From an uncultured Pseudomonadota bacterium (lineage in GTDB: Bacteria > Pseudomonadota > Gammaproteobacteria > Steroidobacterales > Woeseiaceae), in assembly GCA_913055625.1 (NCBI GenBank), contig CAJXJW010000001.1, forward strand, positions 558,001 through 622,000: a stretch of DNA of 64,000 nucleotides. The letters are read 5' to 3'. The position numbers and the translations under genes are program-made. The notes below the pieces were generated by a model. It searched no databases, had not been told where the DNA came from, and worked only from the letters and a program-made list of their open reading frames with translations. Each line of letters opens with the position of its first letter. Positions within the stretch are counted from its first letter, which is position 1. Of this stretch, positions 29,102-38,476 are shown in pieces.

Positions 29102-29926
29102 TTATCGAAACCAGCCGGCAATTTTCAGGAACAGGTTCTGTTTCGCCGTGAACGGCTCGATCACCTGGGCCAGCATTACCGACACGTTGTCGCGTCCGCC
29201 GTGGTTATTAGCCAGCTCCACTAGCTGCTGACTAACGACGTCAAGACTAGCATTAAAAGTCTTGATAGTTAAGTGAATATCCTCATCTTCGACCATGTCG
29301 GGCAGGCCGTCCGAACACAACAGGTAGATATCGTCCGGAAGGACCTCGTGCTCGTTGACTTCGACCTCGACGGTCGGCTCCACGCCCAGGGCGCGGGTGA
29401 CATAGTTCTTGTTCGTGGAGCGCTGTGCTTCCTCGGCCGAGTAGAAGCCGCGGTCCACCAGTTCCTGCAGCAGCGAGTGATCCAGGGTGATCTGCTCGAG
29501 ATTGCCGCCCCGGACGCGGTACGCGCGTGAATCGCCCACGTGCGCGATCGAGACCTTGTTGTCGTAGAACATGCAGGCGACGATGGTCGTGCCCATGCCC
29601 TCGCAATGCGTCTGGCTCTGCGCGGTCTGGTAGATGATCTTGTTCGCACGGTAAACGGCGTCGCGGAGGATGATCGACTGGCGCATCAGCCCGCTGTGCG
29701 GGTCGATGTCCGCCCGGTCCTCGCGGGTCGCGGCCTCGGTGGCGAGTTCCGTGACGATCTGCACCGCGATGCCGCTCGCGACCTCGCCGGCGTTATAGCC
29801 GCCCATTCCGTCCGCCAGCACCATGAGGCCTATGTCCGCATTGGTGCCGATGGCATCTTCATTGTGTTCCCTGACCCGGCCGGTGTCCGACAGCTCGGCG
29901 AACTCGATTTTTCCGCGCAAAGTCAT
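29102..29926 (-). CDS. PP2C-type serine/threonine phosphatase
   Basis: A 274 aa PPM phosphatase expected to reverse the adjacent kinase. Metal-binding and catalytic motifs are in order: SDTGRVREHNEDAIG, LADGMGGYNAGEVASG, AHVGDSRAYRV, LCSDGLPDMVED and GRDNVSVML. The N-terminus fits ATG at 29926; a GTG at 29941 would add five residues. The kinase gene ends 32 bases upstream on the same strand, so the two are very likely one transcript. No membrane segment is present. Confidence 0.93.
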   Translation of the reverse strand: MTLRGKIEFAELSDTGRVREHNEDAIGTNADIGLMVLADGMGGYNAGEVASGIAVQIVTELATEAATREDRADIDPHSGLMRQSIILRDAVYRANKIIYQTAQSQTHCEGMGTTIVACMFYDNKVSIAHVGDSRAYRVRGGNLEQITLDHSLLQELVDRGFYSAEEAQRSTNKNYVTRALGVEPTVEVEVNEHEVLPDDIYLLCSDGLPDMVEDEDIHLTIKTFNASLDVVSQQLVELANNHGGRDNVSVMLAQVIEPFTAKQNLFLKIAGWFR

Positions 29927-29958
29927 ATCTGGTCGTGCCACCGCTCAGCCAACTTCGT

Positions 29959-32046
29959 CTACTTCCGGGCACAGCTGCGCAGGGCAATCGCCATCTCCGC
30001 GCCGCAGGAGAAACGGTCTTCGGGCTTCTTGGCCAGTGCCTTGCCCAGGACCGCGTCCACGCCTGTCGGGATTCCCGCCCGGCGGCCTTCGACCGGCGGC
30101 GGATCCTCCGTCGTAATCTTCGTCATCAGCACTGCGATGTTCGTGGCCTTGAAGGGCACCTCGCCACACAGCAGCTCGTATAGAGTAACACCAAGCGAAA
30201 ACAAGTCCGATAGGCCGGTCAGCGGTTCGGCGCCGAGTTGCTCGGGGGACATGTACATCGGTGTGCCGAGCACGATGCCGGTCTTGGTGCGATTGTTGTC
30301 GGTAATGCGGGCCACGCCGAAATCCGAGATCTTCAGCGAACCTTCCTTGGGGTTGTAGAGCAGGTTCGCGGGCTTGATGTCGCGGTGGATCACGCCTTGG
30401 TTGTGCGCATAGTCGAGCGCCTCGGCGGTCTGGGCGCAAAGCTCGAGTGCGCGCTTGGGCGCCAGGAGACGCTTCGGGTCCGTGAAGTCCTTGAGCGCGA
30501 TGCCGGGGACATATTCCATCGCGATGTACGCGAGCCCCTTGTCTTCACCGGCGTCATAGACCGTGATGATGTTCGGGTGCGTGAGGCGCCCCGCAGACTC
30601 GGCCTCGCGGTAGAAGCGCAGGCGGGCCTCCTTCAGCTCCTCGTCCTCGAATTCCTTCTCGATCGGAATGGCCTTCAGGGCCACCGGCCGATTGATGCGC
30701 GGGTCTTTCGCGAGATACACGGCGCCCATCGCGCCCCGGCCGATTCGCTTCTCGATGACGTAGCGGCCGAGCCTCTGAGGCACGCCGTTCGTCTTCGCCG
30801 GCTTCGCCGCGGATTGCGGAATGGACGTGTGGGTACGCTTCATCCACTCCAGAACCGCTTCAGCGCGCTCCGGCTTGGCCTGCTGTTCGAACGCGAGCGA
30901 CAGCTTGTACATGACGGCCGCGAGCGTTTCCGATGGCGGACAGCGACGCAACTCGGCAAACGCCGGTTCGAGCCGGCCGGCGGCGAGAAAGTCCGATCCG
31001 CGCCGGAATGCGTGCTCGAACTCCTTGCGGTTGTCGCCGACGAGCCACAGGCTCAGCAGCGACACGCCGGCGAACACGACGATCGTCCTGCCGAGATCAA
31101 ACCGAATGTGCATGACCATCAGGCAGATCGCTTCGACGAGAAGCAGTCCGACGACGACGGCCAGCGTCATGACCGCTATGTCCTTGCGGCTTCGGTCCGG
31201 CATGAACAGGACGGCGACGCCGGCGAGCAGGATCGGTGCCAGCCACTCGAGCACCGCGATCCAGGGCGGCGATGAAATGACGCGGTCCTGTTCGATATCG
31301 GCGAGCATCGAGGCCGTGACTTCAGAGTGCGTGACGAACTGCCCGGACGGCAGCAATGCGCTCGCGGCCTGCAACTCCGGCTCGGCGTCGAGGAACACCG
31401 TCAGGCCGGTCAATGCGCGGCTGTTGATGTAGCCGAAAATAAGGTCGTCGACATTGATACGACGCACCGCGTCGTAGCGCGTGAGCAGTATGTTGTCGTC
31501 GGCACCCAACGTCTGCATGCGGGACGACGTATCCGCGTCGTCGAACGCGACGGCGACGGCGAGCGACGGCACCATCTGGCCATCAATCAGTTTCCAGAGC
31601 CCCGCCTTGCGCATGACGCCGTCCGAATCCGGCGTGATTTCGACGAATCCCGTTCGGCGCGCGTAAGGGGCGAAGCGGCTTCGTGCGGGAACGTAGACGG
31701 GCACGTCGCCGCCGAGCCGGCCGGCCCAGTCCGGCAGGGGTTCGCTGTCGGGAATCACCGGCGGATTCGGTAATATGATGCGACCGACTTCGGCGCTCCT
31801 GAGTTTCGCGATGACCTCGCCGTACAGGTCGACCGTGGACACGGCGTCCGGGTGCCGCGGGTCGATGCTGATGATGACGGCGTCCTGGAGCGGGTTTCCG
31901 GGAAGGCGCGGAGCGAAGCGGTCGTACAGGAACCGGTCGATGCCCGCGAACAGGCCGGAGAACGGCCCGTAAATTACGAGCAGCAGCACGCTCGCGAACG
32001 CGAGCACGAGCAGGCGGTTCCGGAGTTGCTTCTTGGCGGCGTCCAA
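29959..32046 (-). CDS. CHASE2-sensor serine/threonine protein kinase
   Basis: A 695 aa transmembrane Hanks-type kinase with the sensor first: a membrane anchor (about 13-33), an extracytoplasmic CHASE2 domain (about 34-260), three membrane helices (about 262-345), a helical linker (about 350-410) and the kinase at the C-terminus (about 430-690). Kinase motifs are intact: GRGAMGAVYLAKD, VALKAIPI, VIHRDIKPANLL, SDFGVARI and MSPEQ. In PknB-type kinases the kinase comes first. CHASE2 ligands are mostly unknown. The start is TTG at 32046 with AGGGA upstream. It heads the kinase-PP2C-FHA operon and diverges from radA. Confidence 0.92.
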   Translation of the reverse strand: MDAAKKQLRNRLLVLAFASVLLLVIYGPFSGLFAGIDRFLYDRFAPRLPGNPLQDAVIISIDPRHPDAVSTVDLYGEVIAKLRSAEVGRIILPNPPVIPDSEPLPDWAGRLGGDVPVYVPARSRFAPYARRTGFVEITPDSDGVMRKAGLWKLIDGQMVPSLAVAVAFDDADTSSRMQTLGADDNILLTRYDAVRRINVDDLIFGYINSRALTGLTVFLDAEPELQAASALLPSGQFVTHSEVTASMLADIEQDRVISSPPWIAVLEWLAPILLAGVAVLFMPDRSRKDIAVMTLAVVVGLLLVEAICLMVMHIRFDLGRTIVVFAGVSLLSLWLVGDNRKEFEHAFRRGSDFLAAGRLEPAFAELRRCPPSETLAAVMYKLSLAFEQQAKPERAEAVLEWMKRTHTSIPQSAAKPAKTNGVPQRLGRYVIEKRIGRGAMGAVYLAKDPRINRPVALKAIPIEKEFEDEELKEARLRFYREAESAGRLTHPNIITVYDAGEDKGLAYIAMEYVPGIALKDFTDPKRLLAPKRALELCAQTAEALDYAHNQGVIHRDIKPANLLYNPKEGSLKISDFGVARITDNNRTKTGIVLGTPMYMSPEQLGAEPLTGLSDLFSLGVTLYELLCGEVPFKATNIAVLMTKITTEDPPPVEGRRAGIPTGVDAVLGKALAKKPEDRFSCGAEMAIALRSCARK

Positions 32047-32251
32047 CGTGATTCAGGTCCCTGTTTTATGGGCGAAAGTATAGGAAATCGAACCGCCGAG
32101 TTATGAGAAAGGGTTGGCATTTTTTATGTCATAAGGCGGCGATTTGCCATGGCAGGATGGCGGTATTCGCACGCGGCGCCGGCTTCGTCCGCCGGTCTCG
32201 CGGAGCATTCGTGTATTATTTGTTAATTTTCAACCATTTAAGTCCAAGAGC
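32047..32251. promoter_or_regulatory. Divergent AT-rich control region between the kinase operon and radA
   Basis: This 205-base gap is markedly AT-richer than its surroundings. It holds a minus-strand -10-like TATACT (32077-32082) facing the kinase, a plus-strand TATTAT (32214-32219) facing radA, and the 11-base palindrome TTATGTCATAA (32124-32134) with a further TTATGA at 32101-32106. Both -35 boxes are poor. I see no small gene in it. Confidence 0.4.
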
Positions 32252-33589
32252 ATGGCGAGAAGTCACGTAGCGTACGTGTGCAGCGAATGCGGCGCCCACA
32301 GCGTCAAGTGGGCGGGCCAGTGCCCGGATTGCTCGGCCTGGAACACGCTGTCGGAAACGACGGTCCGGCCCCCTCGCGCCACCCCGACCGGGGCCGCCGC
32401 CCGGACGCTGGATGCCGTGATCGACGACGTCGGCGAGCGGCAGGCGACGGGATTTGCGGAGTTCGACCGGGTGTTGGGCGGGGGTCTGACGCCGGGGGCT
32501 GTCGTTCTGCTCGGGGGCGACCCGGGTGTGGGCAAGTCGACGCTGCTGCAGCAGGTCTCCGGCAATCTCGCGGCTAAGGTGCCCGTCTGCTACGCGAGCG
32601 GCGAAGAATCGTTGCGCCAGATCGGCCAACGCGCGCAGCGCCTGGGAACGGTGCAGGGAGACCTCCGCTTGCTCGCGGAAACGACGCTCGAAACGGTGCT
32701 AGAGCAGGCGGCGGCCACGGAGTGCCGGGTGCTGGTCGTCGATTCGATCCAGACGCTCGCGAGCGACGCGCTGGGTTCCGCGCCGGGCTCGGTGGCGCAG
32801 TTGCGGGAATGTGTCGGGCGTGTCGTGCAGTTCGCGAAACGCCACGACGTCGCGGTGTTCCTGATCGGGCACGTGACGAAGGAGGGCGCGATCGCCGGCC
32901 CGCGTGTCGTCGAGCATATGGTGGATACCGTGTTGTATTTCGAGAATGACCCGGGCAGCCGCTACACGATGATCCGCTCCGTGAAAAATCGCTTCGGCGC
33001 CAGTGGGGAGATCGGCGTATTCGCGATGACCGCCGAGGGATTTCGGGAGGTGCGCAACCCGTCCGCGATTTTTCTCTCTCAGGAAACCGCCGGTGAGCCG
33101 GGTAGCACGGTGTCGGTCGCCTGGGAAGGCAGCCGGCCGATGCTCGTCGAGATCCAGGCGCTCGTCGCCGACGGCAGCACGAGCCACCCGAAACGGCTTG
33201 CGCAGGGCGTCGAGCAGAATCGCCTCGCACTGCTGCTGGCCGTCCTGCAACGGCACGGCAACGTGGACCCGGGCGCCGACGACGTGTTCGTCAATGTCGC
33301 CGGCGGGCTGCGTATCGCCGAGACCGCGGTCGATCTGCCGGTCGTGCTGGCGATAGTCTCCAGCCTCCGCAACCGGACGCCCGTAAAGCAGCTCGTGTCC
33401 TTCGGGGAGATCGGGCTTGCCGGCGAAGTCCGGCCGGTGCGTTTCGGGGAGGAACGCATCGCGGCGGCGGCCAAGCAGGGTTTCAAACTGGCGATCGTTC
33501 CGCACGCGAACGTGCCGAGAAAGCCCCCATCCGGCATCCGTGTCGTCGGCGTCCGCCGGATCGGCGAGGCGCTCGACGCGGCGTACTGA
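32252..33589 (+). CDS. radA: DNA repair protein RadA
   Basis: RecA-like ATPase that processes recombination intermediates and drives branch migration. The 445 aa protein starts with a C4 zinc finger (CSECGAHSVKWAGQCPDC), then a RecA-fold ATPase with Walker A GGDPGVGKSTLL and the RadA signature KNRFGASGE, and a C-terminal Lon-like domain (about 300-445). The ATG at 32252 puts the zinc finger at the very N-terminus, as in the family; the Shine-Dalgarno is weak (AAGAG). One base separates its stop from the end of the convergent corB gene. Confidence 0.96.
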   Translation: MARSHVAYVCSECGAHSVKWAGQCPDCSAWNTLSETTVRPPRATPTGAAARTLDAVIDDVGERQATGFAEFDRVLGGGLTPGAVVLLGGDPGVGKSTLLQQVSGNLAAKVPVCYASGEESLRQIGQRAQRLGTVQGDLRLLAETTLETVLEQAAATECRVLVVDSIQTLASDALGSAPGSVAQLRECVGRVVQFAKRHDVAVFLIGHVTKEGAIAGPRVVEHMVDTVLYFENDPGSRYTMIRSVKNRFGASGEIGVFAMTAEGFREVRNPSAIFLSQETAGEPGSTVSVAWEGSRPMLVEIQALVADGSTSHPKRLAQGVEQNRLALLLAVLQRHGNVDPGADDVFVNVAGGLRIAETAVDLPVVLAIVSSLRNRTPVKQLVSFGEIGLAGEVRPVRFGEERIAAAAKQGFKLAIVPHANVPRKPPSGIRVVGVRRIGEALDAAY

Positions 33590-33590
33590 G

Positions 33591-34871
33591 TCAGGCGGCG
33601 GCGTCCGCGCTGGGTTGGCGGCGCGGACCGACGCGCACGGTTCGCACGCGGTTGTCGTCGCTGGCTACGATTTCGATCGGGTAGCCGTCGATCTTCAGGC
33701 AGGTCTTGGGCGCCGGGATCGTCTCGAGGCGCTCGACGATCAGCCCGTTGATCGTTTTCGGGCCGTCCGTCGGCAGGGACCAGCCCTGCGTGCGATTCAG
33801 TTCGCGGATGTTGGCCGCGCCGTCGACCAGCCAGGAGTCGTTGCTTTCCTGGACAACGTCGGCGATGTCGTCCGCCGGGTCGGTCGTGAACTCGCCGACG
33901 ATTTCCTCGAGGATGTCTTCGAGCGTGACTACGCCCTGGATGTCGCCGTACTCGTCGACGACCAGCGCGATGCGCAGGCGCCGGCGCTGAAACTGCACGA
34001 GCTGCGTGCTCAGCGGCGTTCCCTCCGGCACGAAATAGGGCTCGTCGAGGAGGCGGGTCAACGTCGGGACATCGAATGTCTGCGTCGCGAAGTTCGCGAG
34101 CTTCCGCAAGTGCAGGATGCCGACCACGTTGTCGAGGTCGTCGCGGTACACCGGCAGCCGCGAGTGCTGGCTCGTGTTGATGATGGCCGCGATCTCGGCA
34201 GGATCGGCTTCCAGGTCGATGCCCACGATTTCGTTGTGCGGCACCATGACGTCGTCGACCGAGACCTTCTCGAGATCCAGGATGCTGATGAGCATCTTCT
34301 GGTAGCGACCGGAGATCCGGCCGCCCGCCTCGTGCACGAGCGTGCGCAATTCCTCGCGCGTGAGCGCCTGCAGGCCTTCGCCGCTGCTGCGCACGCCGAA
34401 CAGGTACAGCACGCCATTCGAGCACGCGTTCGTGAGCCAGACGATGGGGTACGTGACGACCAGCAACGGGTAGTAGATGAGTGCGGCCGGGTAGGCCAGT
34501 CGTTCCGGGTGCAACGCGGCCAGCGTCTTCGGGGCGGCTTCGGAGAAGATCAGAACGACGAACGTGAGGACGAACGTGCCGATGTAAACGGCGGCTTCTC
34601 CGCCGAGTTCCCGCGCCGTCAATGCCATGAGCGACGCGGCGGAGAAATTCACGAGATTGTTGCCGAGCAGGATCAGGCCGATCAGGCGGTCGGGCCGTTC
34701 CAGCAGTTTCTCGGCCATCTTCGCGCCGCGGTGCCCCTCGCGCGCGCGATGGCGCAGCCGGTAGCGGTTCAGGCTCATCAGGGCCGTTTCCGAGCCCGAG
34801 AAAAAAGCGGACAGCAACAGGAGCAGCAACAGGACGCCGATCTGGGCGCCTAGGGGGACCTCGTCGCCCAA
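33591..34871 (-). CDS. corB: CNNM/CorC-family transporter (CorB-like)
   Basis: A 426 aa membrane protein with an N-terminal DUF21/CNNM domain (four hydrophobic segments, about 5-170), a pair of CBS domains (about 195-320) and a CorC_HlyC domain at the end (about 335-420). CNNM proteins are linked to magnesium and cobalt efflux. Length, domain order and position next to ypjD and ffh match E. coli CorB (YfjD). The start is TTG at 34871 with CGGAGGT ten bases upstream. The gene is convergent with radA with almost no gap. Confidence 0.88.
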   Translation of the reverse strand: MGDEVPLGAQIGVLLLLLLLSAFFSGSETALMSLNRYRLRHRAREGHRGAKMAEKLLERPDRLIGLILLGNNLVNFSAASLMALTARELGGEAAVYIGTFVLTFVVLIFSEAAPKTLAALHPERLAYPAALIYYPLLVVTYPIVWLTNACSNGVLYLFGVRSSGEGLQALTREELRTLVHEAGGRISGRYQKMLISILDLEKVSVDDVMVPHNEIVGIDLEADPAEIAAIINTSQHSRLPVYRDDLDNVVGILHLRKLANFATQTFDVPTLTRLLDEPYFVPEGTPLSTQLVQFQRRRLRIALVVDEYGDIQGVVTLEDILEEIVGEFTTDPADDIADVVQESNDSWLVDGAANIRELNRTQGWSLPTDGPKTINGLIVERLETIPAPKTCLKIDGYPIEIVASDDNRVRTVRVGPRRQPSADAAA

Positions 34872-34951
34872 CGGCGGGGCACCTCCGTATACCTATATCT
34901 ATTGCAGTTCAGCAGGGCAAATGCAGGGTGTCAAGAACCCGCGTTCCAGTC

Positions 34952-35752
34952 TCAACTCCAGCTGCGGCCAAGGAATTCCTCCAGCACGACCCGGCTGCCG
35001 AAGTAGCCGAGGCACAGCAGGCCGAATCCCGCCAGGTACAGGTAGATGCCCCGGCGGCCGCGCCAGCCGGCGAATTGCCGCCCGGCGAGCAGGATGCCGA
35101 AGATCGCGAGCGCCAGCAGCGACAGCGTCGTCTTGTGCACGAGATGCTGGGCGAACAGGTTCTCGACGAAGGTGAGCCCGCTGATGACGGAAAGCAGCAG
35201 GACCGTAAACCCGGCCGCGGTCACCGCGTAGAGCAGTGCCTCGGTCGTTTCCAGCGGCGCGAACAGGTGGTTGACCGGCGACAGTCGTCGGGCCTTCAGC
35301 CGCCACTCCTGCATCAACCCCGCAATGGCGACGATCGCCCCGACGGTGAGCAGGCCGTACGCGAACAGCGACGTCAGCACGTGCGTGCGCACCTGCCAGC
35401 TCAGCGCCGTTGCGGCAGCCGTCGCCGGGTCTTTGCCGGTGACCAGCGCCAGCATCCCCGCCAGCAGCAACAGCCCGGCCGAAATGCCGCGCAGCACCGG
35501 TTTTGCGGCACCCAGCAGGCCGATCGCGCCGAGCTGAAATCCGATGATCGATACGGTGTTTGCCAGCGTGATATTGCGGCCGTCGTCGAGCGCCGTGTAG
35601 AGCAGCCAGCCGTCGGTACAGACGGCAATGGCCGCGGCCAGGAACGCCGGGATGACCAGCTTTCGGGCGCGGTCCGACCAATCAGGTAAGCGACTGAGTG
35701 CAAAGAGAATTGCGGCCGCCAGGTACAGAAAAAAAATTGTGATTTGAAACAC
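34952..35752 (-). CDS. ypjD: YpjD-like cytochrome c assembly-family membrane protein
   Basis: A 266 aa protein with about eight membrane helices, related to the CcsA/CcmC heme-handling family and conserved beside ffh. Visible elements are the HVLTSLFAYGLLTVGAI segment and WRGRRGIYLYLAGFGLLCLGYFGSRVV near the end, with a conserved His in AQHLVHKTTLS. Its true role is unclear: heme handling or a part in divalent metal resistance have been suggested. The start is GTG at 35752 without a clear Shine-Dalgarno. It lies 80 bases upstream of corB on the same strand. Confidence 0.85.
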   Translation of the reverse strand: MFQITIFFLYLAAAILFALSRLPDWSDRARKLVIPAFLAAAIAVCTDGWLLYTALDDGRNITLANTVSIIGFQLGAIGLLGAAKPVLRGISAGLLLLAGMLALVTGKDPATAAATALSWQVRTHVLTSLFAYGLLTVGAIVAIAGLMQEWRLKARRLSPVNHLFAPLETTEALLYAVTAAGFTVLLLSVISGLTFVENLFAQHLVHKTTLSLLALAIFGILLAGRQFAGWRGRRGIYLYLAGFGLLCLGYFGSRVVLEEFLGRSWS

Positions 35753-35868
35753 AGAAACCCGCGGATGGTTCGCCTACCGTTCGGTGCATCGAATCATCCC
35801 ACATGGCGCATGCCATTAGTACCCTGTTCCGGAACCGATCGGGGGACTGCCAAACGGGACACGGAACC

Positions 35869-36636
35869 ATGCAAATCAGGGTATTGGGTTGCAGCGGAGG
35901 CATCGGCGCGGGTTCGCGCACCTCCGCGATGATGGTCGACGACGACGTGCTGATCGATGCCGGCACGGGCATCGGCGACCTGTCGGTCGACGACCTGCAA
36001 GCGATACGCCATGTGTTCCTGACCCACTCGCACCTCGATCACATCGCCGGTTTGCCCATGCTCGCGGACTCGGTGTTCGACGAAGCGTTTACGACCCCGC
36101 TGACGGTGTACGCGCGCGAGGAAACCCTGCGCGCCATCCGGGCGCACCTTTTCAACGACATCATCTGGCCGGACTTCGCGAAGCTGCCGTCGCCGGACAA
36201 CCCGATGCTGCGCTACCACGTGTGCAGCCCCGGCGACACCATCGCGATCGGCAACCGGGACTTCTACGCGGTCGACGTGATGCACAGTGTGCCCTCGCTC
36301 GGCTTCACGGTGAGGAACTGCGCCGGCGCGTTCGCGGTCAGCGGCGACACGAAGAGCAACGAGACGTTGTGGCCGGTGCTGAATGCCTGCGACGACCTGA
36401 AGCTGCTGGTCATCGAGGTCTCGTTCCCCGACGAACTCGAGCAACTCGCGAACGATGCCGGGCACTACTGCCCGCGGACGCTGACGCGCGATCTCGGGCG
36501 CCTCAGGCAGGACCCGGACATCTGGCTCACGGGCATGAAGCCCGGCGAGGAAGACCGAATTCTCAGGCAGGTGACGGAGCAGGTCCCCGACCGGCGCATC
36601 CGTATGCTTTCGCGTGGAACGGTGCTGAACGTCTGA
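35869..36636 (+). CDS. Metallo-beta-lactamase fold 3',5'-cyclic nucleotide phosphodiesterase-like protein
   Basis: A 255 aa MBL-fold hydrolase of the class II cAMP-phosphodiesterase type: GCSGGIGAGSRTSAMMVDDD at the N-terminus, the metal motif THSHLDHIAG, then DVMHSVPSLGF, AVSGDTKSNE and a final HYCP region. By family it would cleave cyclic nucleotides, but many members have other substrates. A CRP-type operator elsewhere in the window makes cAMP relevant, though this link is inference. The ATG at 35869 is chosen because the upstream extension has no family character. It lies 38 bases before ffh. Confidence 0.75.
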   Translation: MQIRVLGCSGGIGAGSRTSAMMVDDDVLIDAGTGIGDLSVDDLQAIRHVFLTHSHLDHIAGLPMLADSVFDEAFTTPLTVYAREETLRAIRAHLFNDIIWPDFAKLPSPDNPMLRYHVCSPGDTIAIGNRDFYAVDVMHSVPSLGFTVRNCAGAFAVSGDTKSNETLWPVLNACDDLKLLVIEVSFPDELEQLANDAGHYCPRTLTRDLGRLRQDPDIWLTGMKPGEEDRILRQVTEQVPDRRIRMLSRGTVLNV

Positions 36637-36674
36637 TACACTCGCCGTTCGCCCACGGCCCCGTTTCCATCACC

Positions 36675-38039
36675 ATGTTCGAAAACCTGAGCGGCCGGCT
36701 GCAGGACGTCTCGCGCAGCCTTACCGGCAAAGGCCGGCTGACCGAAGACAACGTCAAGGACACGCTGAGACAGGTGCGCCTCGCCCTGCTCGAGGCGGAC
36801 GTGGCGCTGCCCGTCGTCAAGACGTTCACGGAGCGCGTGCGCGAACGCGCCCTCGGCGCCGAAGTCGGACGCAGCCTGACGCCGGGCCAGGCGTTCATCA
36901 AGATCATTCACTCCGAGCTGGTGCGCGTCCTGGGCGACGCGAACGTGCCACTCGAACTGAAAGCGCGCCCGCCGGCCGTCGTGCTGCTGGCCGGCCTGCA
37001 GGGCGCGGGCAAGACGACCACGGCCGGCAAGCTGGCGCGGCGGCTCGTCGAGGCCGAGCGCAAGAAAGTGCTGCTGGTCAGCGTGGACGTCCACCGTCCC
37101 GCCGCGATCCTGCAGCTCGAGCGTCTGGCCGCGGAAGTCGGGGCCGGCTTCGTCGCGAGTTCGGCGAGCGAGCGGCCGGTCGATATCGTCGACCGCGCGC
37201 TCGATGAGGCCCGCCGGGCGCACGCGGATGTCCTCGTCGTCGACACGGCCGGGCGCCTGCACGTCGACGACGAGATGATGGCGGAGGTCGTCGCGGTGCA
37301 CGAGCGTGCGCAGCCTGTCGAGACCCTGTTCGTCGTCGACAGCATGGCCGGCCAGGATGCCGTCAATGCCGCCAAGGCCTTTGATACCAGCCTGCCGCTG
37401 ACGGGCGTCGTGCTGACGAAGGCGGACGGCGATGCGAAGGGCGGCGTTGCGCTGTCCGTCGTCGAGGTCACCGGCAAGCCGGTCCGCTTCGTCGGCACCG
37501 GCGAGAAGTCGGACGCACTCGAGGCGTTTCACCCGGACCGCATGGCGTCGCGCATTCTCGGTATGGGCGACGTGCTGTCGCTCGTCGAGGAGATCGAGGG
37601 CAAGGTCGAGCGCGACAAGGCCGAGAAGCTCGCGAAGAAGCTGAAGAAGGGGCAGGGCTTCGACCTCGCGGACCTGCGCGACCAGCTCGAGCAGATGATG
37701 AACATGGGGGGCATCGCCGCGATGCTCGACAAGATGCCGATCCCCGGCAAGGTAAACCCCGACGCGCTGAAGGCCGGCACCGACGAGCGCCAGCTGAAGC
37801 GCCAGATCGCGGTCATCAACTCGATGACGCCCCGGGAGCGCCGTTTCCCGAAGCTCATCAACGGCTCGCGGAAGAAGCGCATCGCTGCCGGCGCGGGGCT
37901 CGCGGTCCAGGACGTCAACCGCTTGCTCAAGCAGCACACGCAGATGGAGCGGATGATGAAGAAGATGGCCCGCGGCGGCATGAAGAAGATGCTGCGGGGC
38001 ATGCCGGGCGGGGGGCTGCCGCCGGGCTTCCGGCCCTGA
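36675..38039 (+). CDS. ffh: Signal recognition particle protein Ffh
   Basis: Binds 4.5S RNA and targets nascent inner-membrane proteins to FtsY. The 454 aa protein has the N domain (about 1-90), the G domain with [29 protein letters not shown] and [10 protein letters not shown], and the Met-rich M domain (about 300-454) ending in a basic Gly/Met stretch ([17 protein letters not shown]). The ATG at 36675 begins MFENLSGRL as in the family. The rpsP operon follows with its own promoter. Confidence 0.98.
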   Translation: MFENLSGRLQDVSRSLTGKGRLTEDNVKDTLRQVRLALLEADVALPVVKTFTERVRERALGAEVGRSLTPGQAFIKIIHSELVRVLGDANVPLELKARPPAVVLLAGLQGAGKTTTAGKLARRLVEAERKKVLLVSVDVHRPAAILQLERLAAEVGAGFVASSASERPVDIVDRALDEARRAHADVLVVDTAGRLHVDDEMMAEVVAVHERAQPVETLFVVDSMAGQDAVNAAKAFDTSLPLTGVVLTKADGDAKGGVALSVVEVTGKPVRFVGTGEKSDALEAFHPDRMASRILGMGDVLSLVEEIEGKVERDKAEKLAKKLKKGQGFDLADLRDQLEQMMNMGGIAAMLDKMPIPGKVNPDALKAGTDERQLKRQIAVINSMTPRERRFPKLINGSRKKRIAAGAGLAVQDVNRLLKQHTQMERMMKKMARGGMKKMLRGMPGGGLPPGFRP

Positions 38040-38093
38040 GCCGACGCCTGCGCAGGCCCCTGAAAAACAAGGGGATAGGCCCAAGGAAAACGC

Positions 38094-38121
38094 TTCACTT
38101 TTGCGCGGTTATCGGTACAAT
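38094..38121 (+). promoter_or_regulatory. Promoter of the rpsP-rimM-trmD-rplS operon
   Basis: TTCACT (38094-38099), a 16-base spacer and TACAAT (38116-38121). The predicted start near 38128 is about 63 bases before rpsP. Confidence 0.55.
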
Positions 38122-38131
38122 GCGCGGTCTA

Positions 38132-38164
38132 CTCGGGCCGGCCCGAGCGCAGGCGTGTCCGCCT
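38132..38164 (+). promoter_or_regulatory. Two tandem hairpins in the rpsP leader
   Basis: CTCGGG-CCGG-CCCGAG (38132-38147) and AGGCG-TGTC-CGCCT (38151-38164) follow each other just after the predicted transcription start and end 26 bases before the rpsP ATG. Neither has a T run, so they are not terminators. They may stabilise the mRNA or bind a ribosomal protein. Confidence 0.35.
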
Positions 38165-38190
38165 GGCAACACTTTTACTACGGAATTCAG

Positions 38191-38445
38191 ATGGTTAGCA
38201 TTCGTCTTTCGCGCGCTGGCGCGAAGAAAAGCCCGTTCTATCACATGGTCGTCACCGACAGTCGCAATCGTCGCGACGGCCGTTACATCGAGCGCGTGGG
38301 CTTCTTCAACCCCGTGGGCAAGGACCACGAGGAAAACCTGCGCATCGACCTGGAGCGCGTGGACTACTGGATCGGCCAGGGCGCGAAGCCGTCCGAGCGG
38401 GTCGCCGCCCTCCTGAAAACCCATCGCAAGGCCGCGGCGAACTGA
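38191..38445 (+). CDS. rpsP: 30S ribosomal protein S16
   Basis: The 84 aa S16 acts in early 30S assembly. It shows [39 protein letters not shown] and the HRKAAAN end. The ATG at 38191 gives the exact family start. It heads rpsP-rimM-trmD-rplS, the standard order, and has its own promoter and a structured leader. Confidence 0.98.
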   Translation: MVSIRLSRAGAKKSPFYHMVVTDSRNRRDGRYIERVGFFNPVGKDHEENLRIDLERVDYWIGQGAKPSERVAALLKTHRKAAAN

Positions 38446-38476
38446 CGCGAGCGGCCGTCGCACGGCGGTCGGCGCG

